Source of the DNA: Sambucus nigra | Lineage: Eukaryota > Streptophyta > Magnoliopsida > Dipsacales > Adoxaceae | Reading direction: 5' to 3' | NCBI GenBank assembly: GCA_949130495.1 | Contig: OX422214.1 | Coordinates: forward strand, 255,630,187-255,694,186 | DNA length: 64,000 nt | In this document: positions 48,739 through 58,714 of the stretch, piece after piece | Numbering within the stretch: position 1 is the first letter of the stretch | Layout: each line of letters begins with the position of its first letter | Notes under the pieces: model-generated | Databases searched by the model: none | What the model saw: the letters and a program-made list of their open reading frames with translations, nothing else | What the model was told of the DNA's origin: nothing | Program-made: the position numbers and the translations under genes

Positions 48739-49830
48739 TCAACCAGACGATCTCACATGGGGTGAGTCACGTGCAAGCAAACGGGAGTTGTGAACAAAAA
48801 TACCATAAGCCTCTAAATCTGATTTCCTAACCCAAATTTATGTGTAACAGGGTATGGGGGTTTTAGGAATCGAATTTACTTTTCTATTAAACTTACTAGG
48901 TCCAATCAAAAGTTTGTAACAAAAACGCCTAAGATGACCTTGCATATTGCAATGTGTGAAAGTGTAAATCGGGCGACGAGTGTTACCTAAAGGTGGTCTT
49001 CTCGTAACATTCCTAGGTGGCACTCTCCTAATGATCCTCGGTTACTCTCTCACAATGTTCCTAGGTGGCTCTTTCCTAACAATCCTTGGAGGCTCTCTCA
49101 CACGTGTGGGAATGGGTGCCACATGTTTTTCAAAACCAATCCCACCCATATCCTTTTTGATCTCGATAGTGCCTAAAATCTTATCATGTTTTTCATACCT
49201 AGACTCCAAATCAAATTTCATCTTACTTGATTCTCTCAAACTCTTCTCAAGTTCACCTATTCTTGACTCAAGTAAGCGTCTAGAATCTTCAAATTATAAA
49301 AGCTCCCTTTTCATAGCCTCAATCACCCCTCGAAGATCATCTCTCTCACCGACAACGTACTCAAGTTTTTCTCTCAAAATTTTCTCATGTCCTCTAAGAT
49401 CTTTAGCTAAAACATCGTTATTTTTTAAGGCACGCTCTTGCAATTGGGCTTTCAGTTTCAAATTTTCTTTCTTTATTTTCAAAGCTTCGGCATAAAGTTC
49501 ACTGAAAGACATTTGAAAGTCACGCTCATCTACACTTCCATCCTCACTCTCATCACCCTCACTATCATCACTAATCACACGGATGGGAAACTCTCGTCTA
49601 TAGGAATAAAAAACTTCTTCTTTCGAATCACTATGGGTAGGCACATGATATGTCAATTTATCTAATTTCTTCCTTAAATATCGTGTGACCAGCACCCTCA
49701 CAACTTGAACACCTCTTAGAATTGTAAAGTTGACATAAAAAATTATCAAAAACATTAAAATACATTTTTGAGAGAAACACAATCAAAAACTAATTTTTCA
49801 ACACAATTTTTGGAAAACAGGATCAAACAT
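48739..49830 (-). pseudogene. Gag remnant of element 4
   Basis: Only about 170 bases separate the primer-binding site from a CSSCEGAGH knuckle remnant, so the N-terminal UBN2-type domain is deleted. Then come an acidic segment (DDSEGDESEDGSVDERD) and a long coiled coil (ELYAEALKIKKENLKLKAQL). A tandem Arg/Pro repeat of the type REPPRIVRKEPPRNIV follows near 49000-49110, then a second knuckle, CNMQGHLRRFCYKL. The tail WVRKSDLEAYGIFVHNS ends in a stop at 48739. That tail and stop align with element 3. A few stops interrupt it. Confidence 0.85.
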
Positions 49831-49848
49831 GATAAATTAGCGTAACCC

Positions 49849-49862
49849 ACTCTGATACCAGT
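49849..49862 (-). promoter_or_regulatory. Primer-binding site of element 4
   Basis: Minus strand CTGGTATCAGAGTG begins one to two bases inside the LTR, an initiator tRNA-Met complement with one terminal change. Confidence 0.85.
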
Positions 49863-49863
49863 T

Positions 49864-50937
49864 TGTAGAATGCGCTACAACGGAATAAATGCGACTTAAA
49901 AAAATCAATTTTAATTGTGTGCCAACAAAAACAGTTTTAATGAAACCCAAGTTTTAGTTCATCCCTAAAACATGCATTTAAGTGATATGAAACCATAAAG
50001 AAATAAGCATGCAAAGGAAACCAAATTTCAGGAAAAACCCTCCACAGAGGATAAACCTTTTTATTTCCACTATAATTTGTAAAAGAACGGTTTACAATCC
50101 GATTATAATGAAAATACAAGTGAAATATGAATACCCGCATGTGTCGATTGATGTCGCCAGTAATGGAACAACTACAGAAGCTACACACGAACCGTAGTCT
50201 TATCTTCAGCCTAGGAACACTGCAACACTACCTAATTTGACCTCAGTTCAGTGTAGGTTTATCCTCTCTACAAAGAGTTGAATAATAGCAAAGTTCTGTT
50301 CTGGGTTCCACAAAACAACTCACTCAAAAGTACTTGGGATTTTGTGAATTGTAAAACAAGAGATTAAACTCTCAAATGGTTGGAGAATAAATCAAAACAC
50401 TCAAAATTGTATTCTGTTTAAAACCAATGTTTTTAAACACGAAAATCAGAAGTCTGACACCCTTTTTATACTTAAAATCAAGTTGATGGCGTGTCAGAAT
50501 CGAACATCTCATTTGAACGATATACGATGTCGTTCAAACGACATCATACACGTGTCCAAAATAGTTTCAGTCTTTTATAAACCTTAGAAACTTCAAAAGT
50601 AACATTGTTTACGGGATCATAAATGTTTATCCAAAATACTTTTATGATAAAATGTTTTTTGAAAAACAAGAACCATTTAAAATTATTTCAAATATCATTT
50701 TTCATAAATAGAAAAATATTTTACCTTTCACAAAACTATCCCAACAGTTTTTATGTAAAATGTAAATTGAACTAAAACACATTTTACCAAATTCACCCTT
50801 GTTGGGCTTGAATGTTGAAGAAGTTAATATTTGGATCCGTCTCGATGCTTGTATGATCTTGAACGATTCGTCGACGGTTGTGGCGGTATACGACATACTA
50901 AATTGATAACGGACATTTATAAAACCATGTCCTTACA
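49864..50937 (-). repeat. 5' LTR of element 4
   Basis: Same ends as 45664-46762. The palindrome cluster is partly lost here (catctcatttgaacgatatac, gtcgttcaaacgacatc at about 50506-50546). Confidence 0.95.
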
Positions 50938-50942
50938 TCCAT
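50938..50942 (+). repeat. Target site duplication of element 4 (right)
   Basis: TCCAT, identical to 45659-45663. Confidence 0.9.
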
Positions 50943-51230
50943 TTGGATGATATTAAAGAGAAGGACACTCAGTACTATAACTGATGGATGAGGAACCAAA
51001 ATTTAAAAATGGGTTCTCTTGTTTTAAGGAAGTGATGCAGTCGATCAAGAACCCCAACCACATCAACTGGCAAACAACTGGCAAAGATCATACGTCATCA
51101 CTCGTATCGTGCATCTGATCACATAAGATTTGAAGGACTTGGAAGGAAGAGTAATCCCTCATTCATGGAACACAAAAAACATAGAGATATACTACCATTA
51201 ACTGACCATGCACTGTGGATAGGAATTCTT
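50943..51230 (+). pseudogene. Tat integrase C-terminus (host piece 3)
   Basis: Reads LDDIKEKDTQYYN, MGSLVLREVMQSIKNPNH and then, across frameshifts, ITRIV, LKDLEGRVIPHSWNTKN. These follow the end of integrase in Tat polyproteins (GDLVLR, then the GPY region). It continues the frame broken at 45663. Confidence 0.8.
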
Positions 51231-52090
51231 ATTAGTTTCAATTCACATTTAACTAACTTTTATTTAGTATTGTAATCAACACTATATGAATAAAATGTAC
51301 GCTTGATTTCAAGACTATATATACACCCATCCACTTATTTTTTTTGGTAAATACTTAATTGGCGAAGAAACCAACAATTATGGTCGGATTAAAAATAAAA
51401 ATTAAATGGAATCTCAGAAGATTTACTCCGAACGCCGTCTCGAAAAAATGCGATTGGTCGTCGAATTATCTGTTTAACCCCATCAGATATGATCCATCTA
51501 ATCAAAGAGATCCAGTGCAGAATAGAGAACGAACCTTGCCTCCCTTAAGACTATGGATACGAAAGGTACACTTGACCACTTATAAATCGGCTTTGAGGGG
51601 CTTGAGGCAATGTATATCAAACCATGAAATTGTAATAATTTAAACTTAAAAATCGATTGACTTATGACCTATATTTAAAATTCAAATGTTCGGGTAAAAA
51701 ATTACCTCAGTTAAACTGATCGATTAACGGTCATTAATTAAAAAGTTTTGGTAAATGGTCATCTCAATTTATTAAACATAATTGATCGGACAAAGGAACC
51801 TACCACCTTATTAAATTGAGGAGAAATTTTCAAAACACTCATGGCTATAATCTCAGCCGGTTGACAATTTACAAACATATGCAAGTATGACCTCAACCAA
51901 TTGACAGCCAGACACAAATACTACTAAGACCTCAATCAGTTGTCGGTCAATAAATATAAAAGTCTAATTAAACTGGCATGAAGGATAAAGTAAATGGAAT
52001 AAAAAATATTTCATATTGTCGAATAATAAAAAGAATATTCATCCAAAACATTGTATTTTTTTAGAGGATACAAAAAAACTGAGACCTTTA
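51231..52090 (+). other. 3' untranslated region of Tat element with short repeats
   Basis: Non-coding. Between about 51660 and 51970 there are repeated phrases of the type gacctcaaccaattgacagcca..caaatac, at least three copies. Tat elements are known for tandem repeats in this position. Confidence 0.55.
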
Positions 52091-52099
52091 AGGATTTTA

Positions 52100-53340
52100 C
52101 AAAACAAAATATCCAAGTTTTTTAAGAGTCAAGAGCTTAAGGGGTTGGCAGAAGTCCGTTAATTTTTTCACGCATAACCAAATACAGGTATTCGATGCTA
52201 AATAGCCCGAAAAGAGGACAAGACTTAATTAAAATCCTTTGATATTTTTCCAACCCATTAGGATCAAGGAATGAGGTAACAAGCATCGGATCATCGTGTG
52301 CACCCTCATAATCGATCGGATAATACTTAGAGAAGTCCACCATGAGTTGATCACCTTAACCCAATTTTTAAGTTCCTTGTACTTGTTCAGGAATGATTAA
52401 AACTTTGATAATCCCTAGTATGATGAGTTTTGGAAAGACTTATGACCTGAACCAAAAAGTAGGTCTAGGGATTTTTCATTTTGGTTAACTTGGACTGAGC
52501 ATCCCTCTCATCCAGGCGCCTTTTTAGCTCAGCATTCTCTGGCCAAAGGTGGTCAGATTTCTATTCGGCAGTGACTCGAGCAGTAAACACAACATAATTC
52601 TCCATAACATCCATTTCTAGGTCTCCTTAAATAGTTAAAAGTACTTCATCTACATCCCTACTAAGGTCTTTATCTCTCTTTAGGTCTTCCTCCAAAAGAC
52701 ATATGTCCTACAACTCTTTCCCTCTCACCTTCAGCTCTGAGACTATATAGGTAGCAAAGATCCCGACCTACAAAGGAGAAATGATTTTTTTTAACAAAAG
52801 TTAGTGGAAAGAGGTAGAATGAAATATAAACTAGATTAAATTCGTCATAAAATGTAATATTTGTTTGGCATGGGTGAATCGGGCCTCCCTCCAATCCCTT
52901 AAGTTCTCCTTCTCCAAGGTATGCTATGAATGCCTTGTATGATTAATCATCATCATCCATATACTACAAACGAGTATATTTAGAGGCGCTCTCACCGGTG
53001 ACCACATATTCAGTTATAATCCGCCTACGATGAGCTAAAGTTGGCATGGATTGATTAATCAGTATTTTCCTTCATGATCGTTATAGAGGTTGGTCATCCA
53101 ATAATTTAGGGAAAGAATTCCTCTGATCCTCCCCTCGTAAGCATTAATTTCAATCACCCCTCAGTTCTACAACCATAACCCCGAGTCTTTGGTTTGTTCT
53201 AGATAAGGGGAAGAGGGGCCCCAGTAATTAGAATAGTTAAAGCTGGAGGCTAGGTCACTTGGGCTGACATTGAACCTCTGAAAGGGAAACACAGAAAGCC
53301 GCTCGGGACATGGCACCTTAAAATTCAAATCAAACCAATA
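52100..53340 (-). pseudogene. Possible antisense extra ORF of Tat element
   Basis: Open minus-strand stretches line up in order. The first (about 53340-53180) reads KVPCPERLSVFPFQRFNVSP then ...SSFNYSNYWG. A middle stretch lies near 52894-52670. A charged helical stretch (ENAELKRRLDERDAQSKL, about 52540-52480) follows, then MVDFSKYYPIDYEGAHDD (52343-52137). Extra antisense ORFs between pol and the 3' LTR are known in Tat-lineage elements. I do not recognise a domain. Confidence 0.4.
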
Positions 53341-53613
53341 AGCTAGTAGTTAAACAAATCTAAATAGAGAATTTATGATCAAACTAAAGATAATTGACAA
53401 CTTCGGGAAATATGCTTATTGGAAGGCAAGTAGTATTGTCCCTATTCAATCTCATCTTAAAGATGAATGATGTGTTAGTCTTTTACTTCATGTCCTCTCG
53501 CTATAAAGCTAATATCCTTCAAGCGCTTGAGGTCACAAAGGTCCTTGAACATGCAAGATTTATCCAGAGCTTCCCAGACCATTGTCATATGAGGTTCAAA
53601 GATGTTATAAATC
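53341..53613. other. Residual Tat 3' sequence before element 3
   Basis: A short 74-residue plus frame (53394-53618) has no recognised content. Nothing else seen. Confidence 0.3.
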
Positions 53614-54812
53614 TGTAAGGACATAAATTTCCAATTGAGTCCCTGTATTATTTTGACTTAATTCCGTGAACAAAACTGTGTTTGTAATATGACATAGGGA
53701 GATTTTTATTTTGTCACGATCCCACTTGGTCTATGACGCATTGAAGAAAATTAAAGACGTTGAGGCTAAGCTTTAAAGAATTTATCATGCCAAAGTTTAA
53801 TTGGTACAAGTTTATTCATCTTCAAAGTTATTTGCATTTCGAGATCACTTAGGTATGAATGTGTATAATTAATGGTGCTAGGAATTGTTTTTATAAAAGA
53901 TAAGGATGTATTTTTATAAAGAAAAATATTTTAAAATATCTTAAAAGTGTTTTAAAAGGTTTACACTACGTTTTATTCTGATAAGGTTGAAAATGAGTTT
54001 GACTAGTTTGGTTCTCTTTTGGAAGATACGTTTTGAACTAAAAGTCAAACTGATGTCAGCTCGTTCAAACGACATGACATTGTCGTTTGAATGACATGTT
54101 TTTTTAGACGACATTTAAAACTTATTTAAAGCGTGGTTTCATGAGAGTTTCGTAAGTGTGCACTCTGGAAAACAGTATTCGAACCAGAAACTTATTTGCA
54201 CATGTTTTCTAAGGTTTAAAAGATTAAACACATCTTTAGAGTTTGCAAAGATCCGAGTTATCATTCTTATATGGTTACGTGATCTTGCGTCACCAAGAAG
54301 TTTGTTCTACCATTGAACATACGGGTTTTGCGGTGAAGAAAAGAGAAGGACTTCTTATTTCACATCGTAGACGAATCAAAGCCAATCAATGGACACTGAG
54401 ACATACGTGGATGCGTGTGTTATGGACAAGTATCGTGGAAGACGGAATTTCTATGTGGGCACTATTGAAGAACGGTAGAAGATCAGAAGGAGCGTCAAGA
54501 CCCGTGGGGATCGAGTCATTGAGTAAGGCTAATCTGTCTTTCTAAACCATTGTTCATAGTGATTATATAGCTTGGGCCGTCCGAGGTTATTTTCTCATTT
54601 TGGGTATTTTCCTCGTACATCCGGCGTTGTGAGTATTCTTTACTTTATTTTACTTTCTTTAATCACTAGATGCATGTTTATGATTAATCAAGATAAAATT
54701 TGTTTAAAGTAAGAATTGGGTTTTCAGAACTTGGTTTGGTGCATAATTAAAAGTTGAATAATTTTCGGCGAAAATTGGTTTTGTTTAAAAACACACATAT
54801 TGGTCACTTTCA
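53614..54812 (+). repeat. 5' LTR of element 3
   Basis: TGTAAGGACA...TTTCA, about 1.2 kb. Holds agctcgttcaaacgacatgaca and tgtcgtttgaatgacatg near 54057-54100. Contains a gggtattttcctcgtacatccggcgttgtgag phrase in pieces near 54600, shared with the element 1 LTR. Confidence 0.7.
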
Positions 54813-54814
54813 AA

Positions 54815-54827
54815 TTGGTATCAAGGC
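54815..54827 (+). promoter_or_regulatory. Primer-binding site of element 3
   Basis: TTGGTATCAAGGC, close to the initiator tRNA-Met complement, two bases after the LTR end. Confidence 0.75.
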
Positions 54828-54859
54828 TAGAAAACATAATTTATTTATTTTGTGATCCC

Positions 54860-56681
54860 ATGTATTTTCAAAGACGAATTTTGGATATAACGAATTTTCT
54901 CGAACTCCTGTTTTTATGGCACTAATTACACTCATTGGAAGATGAGAATGAGATGTGTATTGAAATCTATTGATGAGCGTGGATCGCTAGCAGTTGAGAA
55001 AGGTTGGACACCCCCTATCACTATTATAAGTGAGGTCACTAGTTTAAAGCCTGTTGAGTCATGGACTGAAACTGAACAAAGACTTGCACAATATAATTAT
55101 AAGGGTCTGCACGTTATTGCTTCATATGCCACACATGATGAATATAATAGAATTATGACTTGTGAAACATCAAAAGAGGCTTGGGATATTTTGTCACTCA
55201 CTCACGAGGGCACTAGCACGGTTAGGTCATCAAAACTTTAAAATCTCACTAAACAGTTTGAGACCATTAGGATGTTAGAGTGTGAGAATTTTGATGAGTT
55301 TTATGCTAGGTTGTCCAGTATTGTCAACTCATCGTTTAACCTAGGTGAGAAAATTCCCGACAACCGTGTTGTTAAGAAAATCCTTAGGTCGTTGCCTAGT
55401 AGGTTTAATGCGAAAGTGACCATTTTAAACTCCTTGGGTAGGTTAGAGTCGACGACACTAGAAGAGATTGTTGGTGACTCAAACCTATGAAATCGACATG
55501 ATTACCTCCAAGCAAGTGCCTAAGAAAGAAAATGGTATTTCTTTGAAAACCCGGAAGGAGGAAATTAAAGTTTTGAATTCCGATTCCGATTCCGATTTTG
55601 AGGATGTTGCTTTGTTGGCAAAGAAATTTAAAAAATTTATTAAGTTTCAAAAGCAATTGAAAGATGCCAATAAAAATTCAAGAATAACAAAGTAGATCCC
55701 ACCTCTAAGGATAAATTTGAGATGCCTAAAAGAGGTGAGTCGGATAAGTGTTTTGGATGTGAGGGGTACGATCACAAAGGTAAGGAGTGCCCCACTAGAC
55801 TTAAGAAAGAGGGAAAGCAACCCATTGTCTATAATGCCACCTTAAGTGATAGTGATTCGGAAGAGGGAGAGAGTTTCCCCATTGATCGTAACTTTGTTAC
55901 GTTTATGACATGTTATGTGAGCGACGATAATTCTCATATGCATGATACTTTCGAGGAGGTATTGAGTGAATCCCAAGTTAGTGAGGGTGAAAAGAGTGAC
56001 GAGGAGGAGATAAATGTGAAATAGTTGCATTTAATGAGTTGTATGCCGAAACAGTGAAGGTGAAAAAGGATAACTCAAAATTGCAAGCTAAGTTGAATGA
56101 GCTTGCCATAGAAAATAATGAGAGTTTGATTGAGGATCTTAGGGCATGAGAGAAGAAGTTAAGGGAGAAACTTGAGTCTGTAGAAAAAGAGAGAGATAGT
56201 CTCTGTGGTTTGATAGAGTCCTTGAAAAAGGAGTTTTTAGAGTTTTAGGAGTCTAGGCGTTTGCTCCAGTCTAGGATTCACGAGTTAGTGGAGAGATTGA
56301 GAGACTCATCTAGAGTCAAGTTTGATTTGGAGGCTAGGTCGGAGAAATTAGATAAGATCCTAGGCACCATCCAAATTAAGGGAGATAGGGGAGGTATAGG
56401 TTTTGGTGAGAGAGTTGTTCCCATTCCCCCCGCATGTGTGAGAAACACTAGGAAGGTTAAAAAAGTTCCACATATAGGTAATCATTCCCACCACCGCTAC
56501 ACTTGCACATTTTGTGGTCGGAAAGGTCACCTTAGGCGTTATTGTTACGACCTTAGACAAGATTATGCGTCGTTTTACACCTACTTGGGTTAGGAAATCA
56601 GATTTAGTGGCTTTAGGAATTAAACTTCATGATTCTCTTTTGGGTGCACTTGATTCTTCCCATGCTAAATCTAAAGGATGA
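54860..56681 (+). pseudogene. Sirevirus-like Gag of element 3, complete domain set
   Basis: After a frameshift near the start, YGTNYTHWKMRMRCVLKSID opens the DUF4219/UBN2-type domain. ATHDEYNRIMTCETSKEAWD and FDEFYARLSSIVNSSFNLGE follow. Then come a DSDSDF acidic run, a CCHC knuckle CFGCEGYDHKGKECP (about 55751), an acidic stretch, and a coiled coil homologous to element 4 (56040-56390). A second knuckle reads CTFCGRKGHLRRYC (about 56507). The tail WVRKSDLVALGIKLHDS ends in TGA at 56681. In Sirevirus polyproteins WVRKSDL leads into the protease, but here the frame ends instead. Three or more nonsense or frameshift mutations are present. Confidence 0.85.
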
Positions 56682-58714
56682 TAGTGTTTCCTTGTTTATC
56701 ATATGCTAGTTTGCTTCATGATTTATTCATTGCTAGTATTATGACATGTATATCATTTTGTATGATAGTTTTCATTTGTTTGAGTCCTACTGAAAAATAC
56801 AAAAATATTTTGTTTTTTAGAAAAAAAATTGAAAATCCAAAAAGATTTTGTTTTTGAGAAAACTTTTGAAAAGCCAAAAAGATTTTTCTTTTATTTGAGT
56901 CAAAATATGAAAAGCCAAAAAGATTTTCGTTTTTTTTTTAAGTTTACATGTTTGATGTGGCATATTGGTGTGCTTGGACCCCCCCCCCCCTCGTTTCATT
57001 ATCCATGTGGCTAGGACATTTGGTCATTATTATCGATGCTTAAAATGATCTTAACCATTGTTTATATGGGGTTGTTTTGAAGTTGATATGCATTTTGATT
57101 CGACTTTGTATATATGCCAACATTGCACTCATGACGAGTTTATATGGATGTTTGACTTCTCTTACATATTTGAATTTGGTGAGGCGTTCTTATCTCAATC
57201 TTGTCATCTATGAGTAAGTAGACTTAAGGATAAGTGTGCATGTAAGAACCGTTTACCGTGAGGATTTTAATTGAAAAAATGATGAGTGATTCACGGGAAA
57301 GGGCTGCGAGAGTTCAAAATTAACTTTTCGTGAAAGCCACCGTTTAAAAGAGCCCAAAAGAAAATGCAATATGCTAAGAAAAGGGCCAAATTAGCTTAGT
57401 TCATTCCAAAGAAAATATGATATTATTGAGGGAGTTTGGATGAATTAAAAATTTAAACAGGTTTGCACAACTAATCCTAATGTTGAAACATTGAAATTTG
57501 ATGCTATTGTTTGTAGAATCGTCAAAATTCTAGATTTGTGTGCATGTTGTATGTTTAGTTCATTAAGCTCACACTTTAATTGTCATATGGCTATGATAAA
57601 GTTTGATTATTTTTCGCTATCAATTAGAGCTTATTGATCGTTTCGATGTGTTGGAATTATGACTCATTTTTTGTAGTTTCACGCCCATTCATTCCATATC
57701 CATGTTTAAGAACATCGGTACTATGTTTGCATGTAACTCACATTGTTAGTTTTTATGAGTTTTTGGGTTTTGTGTTAAAAGCATACTATTTTAACACTGT
57801 TTTACTGCTGTCATGCCCTTCCTGGAATTTTTTTGTGGAAATTTTTTCACTGGGAAATATTATATTATATTTCTAGGAATCTGGGAAATTTTGACAGGTC
57901 GCGAGAAGTCGTTCAAATGACATCTCTGTGTCGCGCGAACGATATCTGTCTTTTGTTCGAGCGACGTCCTCAACTCGTTTAAGTGACGTCCTTGGCTCGT
58001 TCGAATGACAGACTGATCTCTTACTTCTAATTGGTTTGCAGTCCACTGGTTTAAATTGGTATATTTTTGGTACTACATGAAGTGTTTCTGGACTTACTGG
58101 TTTATATGCAGGATTTTTTTGTCTAAATTGGGTTTTTGCATATAGTCCGTTTATCACACCTGATTATATTGCTATATTCTTTGTGTTATTCCTTGGTTTA
58201 CAAGCTACTCATTTATCATTACTTGATCATTTTTAGCTAGTTGTTTCATGATTATCTAGCGATTTCACATTGATTCATATTGGTTTATATTATCTTTCTA
58301 GATACTTTCATTGGTTTATATTTTCACCGGATTGTCTATTCGAGACAAAAAGGGGGAGAGATATATGTGATGTAGGGGGAGATTTGAGCATGTTTTTGGT
58401 TTACATATGTTTACAAATTGGTATCGAAAATTGGTATTACACATTGGTATCATTTTGCTGCTCAAATAGTTTAACAAATGATTTTTTCAGAGATTATTCA
58501 TATTGGTATCTATTATTGTTTGGTATCATTTGGATAAATATATTGGTTTCATTTGTTCCTCCATACTTCACTTTTGTATTTGTTTGTCTGTTTCATGTGT
58601 GTAGGTATGCTTCAGCGTCGGTGCTACATATACTAGTCCATGTCCTATATTTTTGATTTTGGGTTTATGGGTGTCATACGGTTTGACGTCCCGACTTAGG
58701 CATTTCACTGGTTT
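56682..58714 (+). other. 3' region of element 3
   Basis: Non-coding. It contains a gaaaagccaaaaagattttt motif repeated at about 56795-56940, a C12 run at 56979-56990, a palindrome cluster at 57898-58012 (gtcgttcaaatgacatc, gtcgcgcgaacgatatc, ctcgttcgaatgac), and two purine tracts, GACAAAAAGGGGGAGAG (58343-58359) and GTAGGGGGAGATTTGAG (58372-58388). A 128-residue open frame at 58270-58656 is low-complexity hydrophobic and overlaps the tracts. I do not regard it as a gene. Confidence 0.65.

Larger units (their letters stand above)
45664..50937 (-). mobile_element. Gag-only copia element 4 (Sirevirus-like TR-GAG type)
   Basis: Two LTRs of about 1.1 kb, a perfect TCCAT duplication and a minus-strand primer-binding site define a complete 5.27-kb insertion in the Tat integrase. 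The internal 3.1 kb encodes only the C-terminal half of a Sirevirus-like Gag. Nothing resembling protease, integrase or RT is present on either strand. It must have moved with enzymes supplied in trans. Confidence 0.9.
53614..58714 (+). mobile_element. Gag-only copia element 3 (Sirevirus-like), interrupted by element 5
   Basis: A 5' LTR starting TGTAAGGACAT, as in element 4, is followed by a primer-binding site, a nearly full-length Gag and a 2-kb 3' region. There is no pol between Gag and the 3' region. The 3' LTR is not in the window, since element 5 begins at 58715 just after the element's terminal purine tracts. Confidence 0.8.

Noticed and set aside
58270..58656. 128-residue open frame in the 3' region of element 3
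   Set aside because: It is Phe/Tyr/Val-rich, spans the purine tracts and has no counterpart in element 4, so it is probably chance in T-rich sequence.
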